Source: Candidatus Melainabacteria bacterium (lineage in GTDB: Bacteria; Cyanobacteriota; Vampirovibrionia; Vampirovibrionales; Vampirovibrionaceae). From it: a stretch of 64,000 nt of DNA. Position 1 is the first letter of the stretch. Each line of letters opens with the position of its first letter. The stretch covers positions 17,300 through 81,299 of the forward strand of contig CABHPA010000198.1 of NCBI GenBank assembly GCA_902168245.1, given 5' to 3'. This document shows positions 27,802 through 37,491 of this stretch, in pieces. The notes beneath the pieces were generated by a model. That model saw nothing but the letters and a program-made list of their open reading frames with translations. It did no database searches and was not told the DNA's origin. The position numbers were made by a program, and so were the translations under genes.

Positions 27802-29240
27802 AGCTGGCTGCGCCGCTTAATCTGCAAGTATCGCTGGATCAGCGCCTCATCCAGGCTATCGGGAGGGGCGTCAATCACAATGGCGTTATTGGCCTTGGTT
27901 AAAGCCTGCAATGTTTGCCACCGAATTTCCAGCAAGTCCAGGGCCACGCCCTTGCGGTAGGCGTCATAGGCATTATCCGGCATACTGTTGGCAACTTGCA
28001 GGGTTTCCGGTTCCGAAAACGTGACCACCATCAGCAAATGGTTGACCGAAAAACTCTTCAGGCTATGCAGCAGGTTGCGGGAGGCAATCGGGTCAATCAG
28101 GTCGGTAAACACCACCACCAAGGAGCGCCGCTTCAAGCTTCGGGCCGCCTGAAGCATCACCGTTTCGTAATCCGGCTCCACAGGCTGCACGGCAGTTTCC
28201 CCCAGAATTTCCAGAACCTTGCTGAGGTGCTTACGACCCGAACCCAGCGGGGCGCTTGCCATAAGCCGATTACTAAAAACGCCCGCCCCCACACAATCCC
28301 CGCGATCAATCGCCACGCCCATAAAGGCAAGCGCGGCATTCAAGGCCCAGTCGTATTTTTTAAGCCGCTTTCCGCAAGCGCCTTGCAGCACCACGTCCAT
28401 TTTGCGCCCGGCATCCAGCAACACCAGGATGGGCTGCTCCACCTCGTGCGCAAAAGTTCGCACCACAGGCATATCCAGCTTGGCAGTGGCCTGCCAGGCC
28501 ATCTTTCGGATGTCATCACCCGCAAAGTAATGCCGCAAACCGCTAAATTGGGTGCCTTCCAGTCCCAGCGAATGCTTTTGCAGCTCGCCCGCGTTTTGCG
28601 CGCGGGAGGCCATCACTCGCATTTGCCGCACCCGTCGCAAATCCGGGGTCACAATAATGTCATCGGGCCGTCCGCCCTGCACCGTCATCCATAACAAACC
28701 AAGCCGACTGAGATAGCGGCCATGCACCTTCTCAAAACGAAAGCGCCCCCGCTGATTCGGGCGCAGGTCGTAAGCAATGGTTTGATAACTGAACGGTTCC
28801 ACCTGCACCGCCAGGGTAAAACCTTTTGAGGGACGCCCGGTCATCAGGCCGACTGGAACACTATCCCGCACCATTCCCTGTATTGGGGCGGCGCTGTTGT
28901 TCATGACCGTGAGAACCACCTGGTTTTGCTGCCCAATAGACAGTTTCCGGCTCAGCGCCCGGTTGAAGCTGATGTAACGGGCTGGTACACTCAGTAAAAA
29001 AGCGTCTACCAATAGCGTTAACATCAAAAGCGGCGTGTAGAAAGCAGTTATCCAAGTTAGCCAAGGCCAGAACAAGCTCAGGGCAAACACTGGCACGGGC
29101 AATAGAATGAGCGCAAAGGTACGCCAAGTGGGTTGAGCCTTGGCCACAAATCCCAATAACAGCACCGCGCCCAACACAAAGGCTAACGCTAGCGAGCTGT
29201 CCTTGAGCTGGTTCTGCAAGGCCGCCAGAGTCTCATCCAT
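27798..29240 (-). CDS. DUF58-domain protein
   Basis: 480 residues. Two hydrophobic segments near the N-terminus (LALAFVLGAVLLLGFVA and the next 40 residues) anchor it; residues about 190-440 hold the DUF58 core with GTQFSGLRHYFAGDDIRKMAWQATAK and a vWA-like fold (PILVLLDAGRKMDV). DUF58 genes usually lie next to MoxR ATPases, but none is here. Instead a DUF429-like gene lies 19 nt upstream in the same direction. RBS GGGAGGGGG precedes the start. Confidence 0.85.
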   Translation of the reverse strand: MDETLAALQNQLKDSSLALAFVLGAVLLLGFVAKAQPTWRTFALILLPVPVFALSLFWPWLTWITAFYTPLLMLTLLVDAFLLSVPARYISFNRALSRKLSIGQQNQVVLTVMNNSAAPIQGMVRDSVPVGLMTGRPSKGFTLAVQVEPFSYQTIAYDLRPNQRGRFRFEKVHGRYLSRLGLLWMTVQGGRPDDIIVTPDLRRVRQMRVMASRAQNAGELQKHSLGLEGTQFSGLRHYFAGDDIRKMAWQATAKLDMPVVRTFAHEVEQPILVLLDAGRKMDVVLQGACGKRLKKYDWALNAALAFMGVAIDRGDCVGAGVFSNRLMASAPLGSGRKHLSKVLEILGETAVQPVEPDYETVMLQAARSLKRRSLVVVFTDLIDPIASRNLLHSLKSFSVNHLLMVVTFSEPETLQVANSMPDNAYDAYRKGVALDLLEIRWQTLQALTKANNAIVIDAPPDSLDEALIQRYLQIKRRSQL

Positions 29241-29259
29241 TTCCCCCTCCCATGCCGGT

Positions 29260-29994
29260 TTAGCGAACCTTCATCAGACGGGTTCGCTTGAGAGGATCCA
29301 GATAAAGACGCTGCTCATCGTCCTCGTAGAGTTTAAAATGATCGTTTTCCTTGCCCTTGCAGAGCAGCCATGATGTGTAAGCGCCAATCATGGCGTCCAG
29401 CACCGAGCTAGGGGCCAGATTGTTGGGGATATCCCGAATCCCCAAGCGTTGCTTTAACAAGGCCTGCATGGCCCGGCAACCTTGGGGGCTACGGCTGCGG
29501 AACGGAATATTCAGCCCGTAGCGCAGCTTGGCATGGGCGGTAAAAAAGCTGAAAATCAGGATTCCCTTATCGTTCACCGCATCGTAAAAATCCTTGGCCC
29601 GCTGGGCGTAGCGATCGGTGGGAACGGGATCCTTGACCTCATTGGGAACTTTCTCACCCAGCCGCAACGGATGCATTTTAATTTGCTGCTGCCGCCATTT
29701 GCTGGGAATGCTCAGGCTTTTGGGAATATCCAGCGCCACCACCAGGTTTTCCGGCGGGGCCAGGTTGCTTAAAAACAGCAGTAACTCCTCGTCACTGCTC
29801 ATTTTATCCATGCGCACAATGCGGCGGTTGCGGTCGATGACCGTAATGCCCGTTTCCAGGTTCTCGATGGGGGCCATGTCGATGCCCACGAAGTACCATT
29901 TGTTGGTCAGGCTGGCGCAAGGTTCCGACCCCAGCTTGGCGGGCAGATCCTTGATTGTGATTTCGTGTTTCAGGTAGATTGATGAAGCGGACAT
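29260..29994 (-). CDS. DUF429-like protein
   Basis: About 244 residues. WYFVGIDMAPIENLETGITVID near the N-terminus, VVALDIPKSLSIPSKWR in the middle and SSVLDAMIGAYTSWLL near the C-terminus follow the RNase H-like DUF429 pattern (GIDxA, AIDxP, DAxxxAxxA). Catalytic activity of the family is unproven. The start is uncertain: the ATG at 29994 is chosen, but the frame is open to 30036. It forms a two-gene unit with the DUF58 gene. Confidence 0.6.
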   Translation of the reverse strand: MSASSIYLKHEITIKDLPAKLGSEPCASLTNKWYFVGIDMAPIENLETGITVIDRNRRIVRMDKMSSDEELLLFLSNLAPPENLVVALDIPKSLSIPSKWRQQQIKMHPLRLGEKVPNEVKDPVPTDRYAQRAKDFYDAVNDKGILIFSFFTAHAKLRYGLNIPFRSRSPQGCRAMQALLKQRLGIRDIPNNLAPSSVLDAMIGAYTSWLLCKGKENDHFKLYEDDEQRLYLDPLKRTRLMKVR

Positions 29995-30103
29995 GCCATT
30001 ATCATACCCCACACCCCGCAGAATCAGAATGCCCATCGCCCCAAACGGGCCGAAACGCTAGGCACTGGTCACCCTCATTCAGCGACGCACGGAGAACGGA
30101 ATT

Positions 30104-31204
30104 TTGCAAAAGGCAGGCATCGTAGGGCTACCCAACGTGGGCAAATCCACCCTGTTCAACGCCCTCACCTCATCTTATCAGGCGGAAAGCGCCAATTATC
30201 CCTTCTGTACCATTGAACCCAACGTGGGCATCGTCAAGGTGCCGGATCCGCGCCTGTGGATTCTGAAAGATCTGGCGAAAACCCAGGTGGTGATTCCCGC
30301 CGTGTTCGAGTTTGTGGACATTGCCGGTCTGGTGCGCGGCGCCAGCAAGGGCGAAGGTTTGGGGAACCAGTTCCTGGCAAACATTCGGGAAGTGGACGCC
30401 ATTGTGCATGTGGTGCGCTGCTTTGAAAGCACCGATATCGTCCACGTGGAAGGCAGCGTAGACCCGCTACGCGATTTGGAAACCATCCATATTGAGCTTT
30501 GCATGGCCGATTCCGCTTCGCTTGGCAAGCAAATTGAGCGCCTGATCAAGCAAGTGAAGCAGAAAGACAAGGATTCCGAAGCCAAGCTGGCCTTGTTCCA
30601 AAAGATTAAGCCGATCATCGATGGCGCTGGCGTGATTGATCCCAAAACGCTGAACGAGGAAGAACTGGTGCTGCTCAAGCAATCCCAGTTACTGAGCACT
30701 AAGCCGGTGATTTACGCCGGGAACGTGACCGAAGGCGACTTGGCCAACCCGGAAGGGAACCCGCACTTCGAGCGCCTGAAAGAACGGGCCGCCGAGGAAG
30801 GCCGCATAGCAGTACCCATTTCTGCGCAGATTGAAGCCGAATTGACCCAGATTGACGAGAACGAAAAGGCCGACTATCTGGAAAGCCTGGGCGTTACTTC
30901 CTCCGGGGTGGATGGGCTGATTCAGGCCGCGTTCAAAACGCTGGATCTGGAAACCTACTTTACGGCAGGCGAGAAAGAAGTGCGCGCATGGCCTTACGAT
31001 AAGGGCATGACCGCCCCTCAGTGCGCAGGCATAATCCACACCGACTTTGAGAAAGGCTTTATTCGCGCCGAAATCACCGGCTACAACGATTATGTAGCTG
31101 CCGGCGGCGAAAAAGGAGCCAAGGAAAAGGGCCAAATGCGGCTGGAAGGCAAAGACTATATTATGAAAGACGGCGACGTCGTCCACTTCCGCTTCAACGT
31201 CTAG
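30104..31204 (+). CDS. ychF: Ribosome-binding ATPase YchF/Obg-like
   Basis: 366 residues: P-loop [14 protein letters not shown], switch region [43 protein letters not shown] in place of a standard NKxD, and a C-terminal TGS domain ([21 protein letters not shown]). YchF prefers ATP and binds ribosomes; it is linked to oxidative stress responses in E. coli. Start TTG, with GGAGA 7-8 nt upstream; no in-frame ATG is near. Confidence 0.96.
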   Translation: MQKAGIVGLPNVGKSTLFNALTSSYQAESANYPFCTIEPNVGIVKVPDPRLWILKDLAKTQVVIPAVFEFVDIAGLVRGASKGEGLGNQFLANIREVDAIVHVVRCFESTDIVHVEGSVDPLRDLETIHIELCMADSASLGKQIERLIKQVKQKDKDSEAKLALFQKIKPIIDGAGVIDPKTLNEEELVLLKQSQLLSTKPVIYAGNVTEGDLANPEGNPHFERLKERAAEEGRIAVPISAQIEAELTQIDENEKADYLESLGVTSSGVDGLIQAAFKTLDLETYFTAGEKEVRAWPYDKGMTAPQCAGIIHTDFEKGFIRAEITGYNDYVAAGGEKGAKEKGQMRLEGKDYIMKDGDVVHFRFNV

Positions 31205-31350
31205 CCACCGCCTTTAAGCCTCAAGCCCACTTTCGGGAAATCCGCTCAACTGGTTTGCCTTTACTTTACGGTGTTCATGTTCCGGCTGGTTCGCAGTAGG
31301 ATATGGCATATTCGTATCAGTAGAAGCATAGACCCCCAAAGGAGCGCCCG

Positions 31351-32409
31351 ATGCCAGCCGCCACTGTCGAAACGCAAACCATGAAAGCCATCCGTAAATC
31401 CCAGGCAGCGGAAGGGTTTGAGTATTTGAGCGTGGACAAGCCGGTTCCCGGCCCCAAGGAAGTGCTGATTAAAGTAACCCTGGCCTCCGTGTGCGGCACG
31501 GATTTCCACATTACCAACTGGGACGAGTGGAGCGCCAACCGGATTAAGCCGCCGCTGGTATACGGCCATGAGTTCTGCGGCGTGATTGAGGCCGTGGGCG
31601 AAAAAGTCTTCGGCCTGAAAGCGGGCGATTATGTCTCTGCGGAAATGCATTTGCCCTGCGGCCATTGCCTGCAATGTCAGCAAGGCCACAAGCACATTTG
31701 CGAGAACGTCAAAATTTTCGGGATTGACCTGCCGGGCTGCTTTGCGGAATACATCAAGATTCCCGCCAAGCAGGTGGTGAAGTTGCCCCCTTCCATCAAG
31801 CCGGAATACGGCGCGTTGCTGGACTCGCTGGGCAATTCGGTGCATGCGGTGTCCAAGGCGGATGTTTCCGGCAAGACCGTGCATGTGGTGGGCTGCGGCC
31901 CGTTGGGACTGTTTGCCATTGTGGTCGCCAAGGCCATGGGCGCGTTGAAGGTGTATGCCTCCGATGTTTCCCCGTTCCGCCTGGATTTGGCTGAAAAAGC
32001 CGGTGCCGATGCCGTGCTGGCCGCCGATAAAGTGAAGGTTTCCAATGAGTTGAAAGCCCTGACCAAAGGGCCGGGCGTGGATGTGGTGCTGGAGATGTCT
32101 GGCAGCCCCATGGCCATTAACGATGCCCTGCGCGGCATGAAGCTGGGCGGCACCGCCGTGATGATGGGCATTCCCAAAGGCAGCGTGGAACTGGATCTCA
32201 GTCAGGATATCATTTTTAAGGAAGCCCGCGTGATTGGGGTGAACGGCCGCCAGATTTTCCAGACCTGGCTGCTGATGCTGGACCTGATGGCCGCAGGCAA
32301 GCTGGATCTCGACTTCATTATTACCCATGAACTGCCGCTTTCCGAGTTTGGGCAGGCCATGGATCTCATTCGCCAAGGCGTTAGCGGTAAAATCTTGCTG
32401 AAGCCCTAA
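31351..32409 (+). CDS. tdh: L-threonine 3-dehydrogenase
   Basis: 352-residue zinc medium-chain dehydrogenase oxidising threonine to 2-amino-3-ketobutyrate. Catalytic zinc site CGTDFH and GHEF; structural zinc cluster CGHCLQCQQGHKHIC; Rossmann motif VVGCGPLGLFAIVVA. The pairing with kbl makes the threonine-to-glycine assignment secure. AAAGGAG precedes the ATG. The AbiJ-like gene starts 4 nt after its stop. Confidence 0.95.
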   Translation: MPAATVETQTMKAIRKSQAAEGFEYLSVDKPVPGPKEVLIKVTLASVCGTDFHITNWDEWSANRIKPPLVYGHEFCGVIEAVGEKVFGLKAGDYVSAEMHLPCGHCLQCQQGHKHICENVKIFGIDLPGCFAEYIKIPAKQVVKLPPSIKPEYGALLDSLGNSVHAVSKADVSGKTVHVVGCGPLGLFAIVVAKAMGALKVYASDVSPFRLDLAEKAGADAVLAADKVKVSNELKALTKGPGVDVVLEMSGSPMAINDALRGMKLGGTAVMMGIPKGSVELDLSQDIIFKEARVIGVNGRQIFQTWLLMLDLMAAGKLDLDFIITHELPLSEFGQAMDLIRQGVSGKILLKP

Positions 32410-32413
32410 GCCC

Positions 32414-33256
32414 ATGAGCCTAACCTTCTCTCAACGCATGGGCCTTGAACCTGTAAAAACACTACAGGTTGATTCTATGGATGATGACCTTAGAACATGC
32501 TTGTGGAACGCTTTTTATGAAAATATTTGGAATACATTCCAGGTTGATGATGCAGATTGGGAAGATTCCAGACCAGTACTTATCCATTGTGGTCGCTCCT
32601 TTTGGATCGATTTAACCAAACGCTATTTTAAGCAGCCTATTGATGAAGTAAGTACTTATGCATGGGATTGTAGTTCTATCTTAAAACAATGTTTTCTAAA
32701 TGCTGACTGGGCTAAAGTCTATGATTTTATTGAGTTTTTATATACTTGTACCATGCTAGAGCGTGGCATTGAGCCTTTTACCAAACAGTGCAATCAAGCT
32801 CTAGAAAGGGAAATGTCAGGCTATCGAATCATTAATGGCCGTGTCACCCCAATTACAAACTCAACAGAAATCACTAGCCTTGAAGAAGCTGTAAAATCCC
32901 CTTATGAGTACGCCAACCAGCACCTTCATTGTGCGCTAGAGAAGCTCTCAGATAGGGATAATCCTGATTATCGAAACAGTATTAAAGAGTCTATAACTGC
33001 GGTTGAAGCCATTTGTAGAAAATTGACCAATGAATCGACACTAGACCGGGCTCTTAACAAGATTGGAAACAAGATAGACTTCAACAGTCAGTTCAAGCAA
33101 GGGTTAGAAAAACTGTATTATTACACTCATGAGGAAAGTAGGCATGCCTTAATGAAGGATTCTACAACATCTTTCGATGAGGCGAAGTTTATGCTGGTGG
33201 CCTGTTCTGCCTTTGTGAATTACCTGACTGCCAAAGCAAGTGTTTTAAATGACTAG
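32414..33256 (+). CDS. AbiJ-NTD4 / HEPN-like defence-type protein
   Basis: 280 residues. The N-terminus (FSQRMGLEPVKT, VDSMDDDLRTCLWNAFY) is the AbiJ N-terminal domain 4 pattern found in abortive-infection proteins. The C-terminus (KLYYYTHEESRHALM, then DEAKFMLVACSAFVNYL) matches the HEPN-like end of the same family, including the conserved RHAL. No separate effector domain is seen. The gene sits in the tdh-kbl operon with 4 nt before it and 15 nt after it, has no clear Shine-Dalgarno, and is visibly more AT-rich than its neighbours, so recent acquisition is likely. It could also be a domesticated member with another role. Confidence 0.8.
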   Translation: MSLTFSQRMGLEPVKTLQVDSMDDDLRTCLWNAFYENIWNTFQVDDADWEDSRPVLIHCGRSFWIDLTKRYFKQPIDEVSTYAWDCSSILKQCFLNADWAKVYDFIEFLYTCTMLERGIEPFTKQCNQALEREMSGYRIINGRVTPITNSTEITSLEEAVKSPYEYANQHLHCALEKLSDRDNPDYRNSIKESITAVEAICRKLTNESTLDRALNKIGNKIDFNSQFKQGLEKLYYYTHEESRHALMKDSTTSFDEAKFMLVACSAFVNYLTAKASVLND

Positions 33257-33271
33257 ATTGGGAGCCGATTT

Positions 33272-34480
33272 ATGAGCCACGCATCCACTACCCACGTATC
33301 GCATCGGTTGGATTTCCTCAAGGACGAGATTCAGCGGCTGAAGGACGAGCATTTGTACCAGTCTTTGAAACCCTTTGACGGCATGCAGGGCGCGGAAATC
33401 CGTATGGAAGGCCGCACGATTCTCAATTTTTCGTCTAACAACTACCTGGGGCTGGCCAATCATCCCAAGCTGATGGAAGCCTCCAAGAAGGCGATTGACG
33501 CCTACGGCGTGGGCGCGGGCGCGGTGCGCACCATCATCGGCACCATGAGCATTCACGAGGAACTGGAAGCGAAACTGGCCCAGTTCAAGCAGTGTGAGGC
33601 CACGCTGGTGCTGCAATCCGGCTTTACGGCCAACATGGCCGCTATCCCGCCAATTGTGGGCGAAGGGGATGTGATCATCAGCGACGAGCTGAACCACGCC
33701 AGCATTATCGACGCCGTTCGGCTCAGCCGGGGCGCGGGCAAGGATATTTTTCCGCACAGCAATATGGACGCGTTGGAAAGCGTCCTCAAAAAGCACAAAA
33801 CCGCCCGCCGCAAGCTGATTGTGACCGATGGTGTCTTCTCCATGGACGGGGATATCGCCAAGCTACCCCAAATTGTGGCGCTGGCCGAAAAGCACAACGC
33901 CATTGTGATGGTGGACGATGCCCACGGCAGCGGCGTTTTGGGTAGCCATGGCCGGGGTACGGTGGATCATTTCGACCTGCACGGCCGGGTGGATATTGTG
34001 GTGGGCACTATGTCGAAGGCGCTGGGCACTATGGGCGGCTATGTGGCCAGTACTCAAGCCATGCGGGAGATTATGGTGAACAAGGCGCGCCCGTTGTTGT
34101 TCAGCACGCCGCATCCGCCTTCGGTAGTGGCTTCCTGCATTGCCGCAGTAGAGTTGGTGGAAAGCGACGACACCCTGATTCAGCAACTGTGGTACAACAC
34201 CCGCTACTTTAAAGCAGGGATGAAATCCATTGGCCTGCCCATTGAAAGCGAAACCCCTCTCTGCCCGGTGATTGTGGGCACCAGCGAGAAAGCCCAGAAG
34301 CTCAGTGAGCGGCTTTATGAAGAAGGCATCTACGGCCGGGCCATTGTATTCCCCACCGTGGCCGCCGATAAGGCGCGGGTACGCGTGATTATCAACGCCA
34401 ACCACACCCAGGCCCACCTGGACCGCTGTATTGAAGCCTTCGAGAAAATCGGCAAAGAGCTGAACTTACTACAACGCTAG
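33272..34480 (+). CDS. kbl: 2-amino-3-ketobutyrate CoA ligase (glycine C-acetyltransferase)
   Basis: 402 residues, PLP alpha-oxoamine synthase fold. Cleaves 2-amino-3-ketobutyrate with CoA to glycine and acetyl-CoA. SSNNYLGLANHPK, DDAHGSGVLG, and the PLP Lys in GTMSKALGTMGGY are present. It partners tdh (31351-32409) from which it is separated by the AbiJ-like gene. RBS GGGAG upstream. Biotin-synthesis KAPA synthases are related, but the tdh context favours kbl. Confidence 0.93.
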   Translation: MSHASTTHVSHRLDFLKDEIQRLKDEHLYQSLKPFDGMQGAEIRMEGRTILNFSSNNYLGLANHPKLMEASKKAIDAYGVGAGAVRTIIGTMSIHEELEAKLAQFKQCEATLVLQSGFTANMAAIPPIVGEGDVIISDELNHASIIDAVRLSRGAGKDIFPHSNMDALESVLKKHKTARRKLIVTDGVFSMDGDIAKLPQIVALAEKHNAIVMVDDAHGSGVLGSHGRGTVDHFDLHGRVDIVVGTMSKALGTMGGYVASTQAMREIMVNKARPLLFSTPHPPSVVASCIAAVELVESDDTLIQQLWYNTRYFKAGMKSIGLPIESETPLCPVIVGTSEKAQKLSERLYEEGIYGRAIVFPTVAADKARVRVIINANHTQAHLDRCIEAFEKIGKELNLLQR

Positions 34481-34597
34481 AAGCCGCTGCATTTCTGGTT
34501 CATGACTGCTTAACAATATGCTACAATTGCTGAACCAGTGTGCATCGTATGTTTGCTTACAGCCGCTACTGACGGGAGATAGGCGGAGAGTTTCAGC

Positions 34598-36580
34598 GTG
34601 GAGAAATCCGGAAAAAACAGCAGTTCAAACGGTTTGGCCAAGGCATGGAACCAGCTTTGCGATCAGGTTTCCAGCCGGGTCGATCAATGCGCCACCGCCT
34701 TGTTACATGCGGAAAAAATCCAGATGGGCAAAAAGCCTTACGGCGGTCGCCTGTCCAAAACCCGCTTGAGTTCACCGGAAGACGAGATCAAGAACCTGAT
34801 TATCACCGCCGCCTCGCTGGCAGACATTTGGGAATTCTTCCTGAAGCGCTTACGCAGTGGCAGCCAACTGGATTTACTTTGCTTTTCCTTGCTGGATGAG
34901 CGCGGGGACTTTATTGAGGCCCGCTATGTATATACCGGCGAGCTGATTGAGCAGACTTCCCAGCACAGACTGGCGATTTCCATGGCCGATACCGGGAATC
35001 ACCTGGTGCAATCCTATCGGCGTAAAGACACCACGTTTTCGCCCAACCTGAGAACAATGGGCACGGACATTCTGACAGTCATCCCCTGGGCCAAAAACGA
35101 GCCGGAAGACCGAGCGATTGATTTCAACCTGTTCAGCGTCCCGCTGATTGCGGGCGGGCAGGCCATCGCCATGCTCACGTTGGGTTTTCGGGAAATGGAT
35201 TCGTTCTCACAGGCCAAATTATCGTACGTGTACACGCTGCGAGATCAAATTGCACAACTCATCTGGAACCTGGTGCTGCAAGACCGCATGAAAAACCAGG
35301 CCCAGGTGGATAACCTGACCGGCCTGCTCAGTTACACCTATTTTCAGGGCATTTTAGAGCGTGAATTAACCAAATCGGATCAGCAAAACACCTCGGTCAC
35401 GGTAATGATTCTGGATATCAACAATATTCAGGAAATCAACCAGAGTAGGGGCCATCAGGCGGGAGACGCGGCCATATGCCACCTGGCCGCCACCGTCAGA
35501 CGATTGATTAGAGGACTGGATACCGTAGCCCGGTACGGAGGGGACGAAGTGGTGGTGATTCTGCCGGAAACGGATCGCACGGGGGCGGATGAAATCGCCC
35601 AGCGCTTCCTGAACGGCTTAAAAATGGGGTTGCCGGAGCATTTACAGGATCTGTCCATTAGTATTGGGCATGCCACCTACCCGGATGACACCAAAACCCA
35701 GGAAAAACTGCTCAAACTCACCGAACAAGCCCTGCATTTGGCCAAGTTCAAGGGCGGCAAAATAGGGGAATCCACCAGCATCGCTACCGGCGAGATTGAC
35801 CAGCTCAGCGACAAGACGGTGATGGAGGTGTTCGCCTCCCAGGTGGCGAAAAAGTACGACAATATCCATGTACCCAGCGTGTATCAGGAACTGGTGAGCC
35901 ACATTGAGAAAAAGAATACCGGCACCGCCAAGACGGACGATCTCATGCTGGAAACCATCACCTCGCTGGCCGGGGCGCTGGAAGCGAAGGATCGGTATAC
36001 GCGAGGGCATTCCCAGGCGGTTTCCAACTATGCGGTGGCCCTGGCCCACGCCTTGCAAATGAACGCCGCCGAAGTGGAAGAGATTCGCACCGCCGCCTTC
36101 CTGCACGATATCGGCAAAATTGGCATTCCTGAGGATATTTTGTGCAAAAGCGGCCCGCTGAACGAAAAAGAATGGGAAATTATGAAGCAGCACCCGGTCA
36201 TTGGGGCGCAACAGATTCTATACCCGGTGGCCAGCCTGCGGCCGATTATTCCCGCCGTGGAATGCCACCACGAAAACTGGGACGGCACCGGCCATCCCTA
36301 CGGCTACAAAGGCGAAAAAATTCCGCTGGGCGCGCGGATTGTGTCCATTGTGGACGCCTTCCATGCCCTCACCTCCGAACGTTCTTACCGCAAGGCGCTG
36401 CCCGTAACGGAAGCCCGAAAGATTATGGATGCAGGCGCAGGTTCCAAGTGGGATCCCTACCTGTTGGACGTTTTCTTCGGCATTCTCACCAGCGCTTCGC
36501 CCAAAACGCCGGAAGAACAGCCAAAAACGGCAGCCTGCGCCATCGCCAGCCCGCTCCAGCTAAAGCTGTATACCGGCTAA
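34598..36580 (+). CDS. GAF-like / GGDEF / HD-GYP c-di-GMP signalling protein
   Basis: 660 residues. Residues about 70-225 look like a GAF sensor domain. The GGDEF domain (about 235-390) has RYGGDEVVV at 312, so the active-site Gly-Gly-Asp-Glu is intact and cyclase activity is possible. The HD-GYP domain (about 455-640) has HDIGKIG at 503 and HHENWDGTGHPYG at 557; the last motif reads GHP rather than GYP, but metal ligands are kept. It may make and degrade c-di-GMP. GTG start with GGAGAG upstream; a TACAAT box with extended TG stands at 34522-34527. Confidence 0.9.
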   Translation: MEKSGKNSSSNGLAKAWNQLCDQVSSRVDQCATALLHAEKIQMGKKPYGGRLSKTRLSSPEDEIKNLIITAASLADIWEFFLKRLRSGSQLDLLCFSLLDERGDFIEARYVYTGELIEQTSQHRLAISMADTGNHLVQSYRRKDTTFSPNLRTMGTDILTVIPWAKNEPEDRAIDFNLFSVPLIAGGQAIAMLTLGFREMDSFSQAKLSYVYTLRDQIAQLIWNLVLQDRMKNQAQVDNLTGLLSYTYFQGILERELTKSDQQNTSVTVMILDINNIQEINQSRGHQAGDAAICHLAATVRRLIRGLDTVARYGGDEVVVILPETDRTGADEIAQRFLNGLKMGLPEHLQDLSISIGHATYPDDTKTQEKLLKLTEQALHLAKFKGGKIGESTSIATGEIDQLSDKTVMEVFASQVAKKYDNIHVPSVYQELVSHIEKKNTGTAKTDDLMLETITSLAGALEAKDRYTRGHSQAVSNYAVALAHALQMNAAEVEEIRTAAFLHDIGKIGIPEDILCKSGPLNEKEWEIMKQHPVIGAQQILYPVASLRPIIPAVECHHENWDGTGHPYGYKGEKIPLGARIVSIVDAFHALTSERSYRKALPVTEARKIMDAGAGSKWDPYLLDVFFGILTSASPKTPEEQPKTAACAIASPLQLKLYTG

Positions 36581-36648
36581 CAAGCGTTTTGCCTTATCCA
36601 AGCCGCGCAACCGGCAGATCTGTCAGCCCATCGGCAAGCGGCTTGAAA

Positions 36649-36678
36649 TTGACTTCCCCTAAGTGTTTTTCATACAAT
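36649..36678 (+). promoter_or_regulatory. Promoter of rpoZ
   Basis: TTGACT (36649-36654), 18-nt spacer, TACAAT (36673-36678); 60 nt before the rpoZ start. Confidence 0.6.
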
Positions 36679-36738
36679 GAATAGGCCTGCCGGATCACCT
36701 TTTGGTGGGCCATCAATCAATAGGGAGCGCTTAACCGC

Positions 36739-36960
36739 ATGACCACCATCACACAGATTGCCTGTGACCTGAACGAGAAAGTGGAGAACCGTTACGCCCT
36801 GGTTCTGGAAATTGCCGAACTGGGCAAGCGCCTGCTGGAAGACAGCCGGGAAAAAATCGATCCGTTCTCCAAAGTCTCCACCACTTCCGAGAAAGTGATT
36901 TATCAGGCGCTGATTATGAAATCCAGCGAGATTGATATAGGCGACGGCCTGATTGGCTAA
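36739..36960 (+). CDS. rpoZ: RNA polymerase omega subunit
   Basis: 73 residues. The segment EKVENRYALVLEIAELGKRLLED followed by a variable loop and EKVIYQALI is the omega pattern (NRY-LVxxxAxRAR). Omega assists assembly of RNA polymerase by binding beta-prime. The protein is slightly short but complete; starts with ATG, flanked by its own promoter and terminator. Confidence 0.85.
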   Translation: MTTITQIACDLNEKVENRYALVLEIAELGKRLLEDSREKIDPFSKVSTTSEKVIYQALIMKSSEIDIGDGLIG

Positions 36961-36993
36961 CGCCCGCAAACACGCCATATAAAAGATATTCCA

Positions 36994-37030
36994 ACGACAG
37001 CCCATCCTTCCCTGGTGGGCTGTCGTTTTG
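36994..37030 (+). terminator. Terminator after rpoZ
   Basis: ACGACAGCCCA (36994-37004) pairs with TGGGCTGTCGT (37016-37026), then TTTTGGGG. It lies 33 nt after the rpoZ stop. Confidence 0.8.
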
Positions 37031-37196
37031 GGGCGTGATTCCCGAAAAAGTAATATTTCTTAACAATTCAGCCTGACACACGTCTCATCCATGCATCAAA
37101 ACCATGCATAAGCCCACCCAAAACGACTGATACCGTATTAAAAGAGCATATCAGCCTTAAAAATTCACATATTTTTATTAACATGAGCCTACTCAT

Positions 37197-37218
37197 ACAA
37201 CAGTTGAGTTGTTATAAT
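37197..37218 (+). promoter_or_regulatory. Promoter with an operator-like dyad
   Basis: A consensus TATAAT (37213-37218) is preceded directly by the dyad ACAAC-AGTTGA-GTTGT (37197-37212), where a repressor or activator could sit. The -35 is poor, so an activator is likely if the promoter is real. It would give a leader of about 265 nt before the small gene at 37492. The rest of 37031-37196 shows only a repeated ATGCAT and no gene. Confidence 0.4.
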
Positions 37219-37286
37219 GATTCATGAAAGTGCAAGGAGAAAAGTAAGCCCGTTGAAGGGTGTTTACAAGAAGAAAGAGGGATAAG

Positions 37287-37385
37287 ATGCCAAGTAATGG
37301 CATGGCTTCACGTGTCCGTAATCAGGCAGTTCAACTCCACCACAGGCAGTTTAACGCATCAATAAGAAGGAACACAGGCGACTGA
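37287..37385 (+). CDS. Possible 32-residue leader peptide
   Basis: A short frame from ATG to TGA with AGAGGG 8 nt upstream encodes a basic peptide (starts MPSNGMASRVRNQ, rich in Arg, Asn, Gln). Its start codon lies in a hairpin ATGCCA/TGGCAT (37287-37303). A 9-nt direct repeat CAGGCAGTT occurs at 37323 and 37343. It may be a leader ORF, or simply part of a structured 5' region. No homologue is known to me. Confidence 0.25.
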   Translation: MPSNGMASRVRNQAVQLHHRQFNASIRRNTGD

Positions 37386-37491
37386 AGCGGCTTTCATTAG
37401 GCAATCGATCCAAGTAACCATCACTGTATTAATCCAATTTTTTTCAGATCCACAATCCAACCATTCTAAACGTGAGAGGAGAATGTTCAGT

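Noticed and set aside
31261..32415. 384-codon open frame antisense to tdh
   Set aside because: Mirror of a zinc dehydrogenase with high-GC third positions; composition (His/Gly/Gln-rich) is that of a shadow.
37323..37351. Direct repeats CAGGCAGTT as a CRISPR start
   Set aside because: Only two 9-nt copies 20 nt apart; no array, no cas gene in the window.
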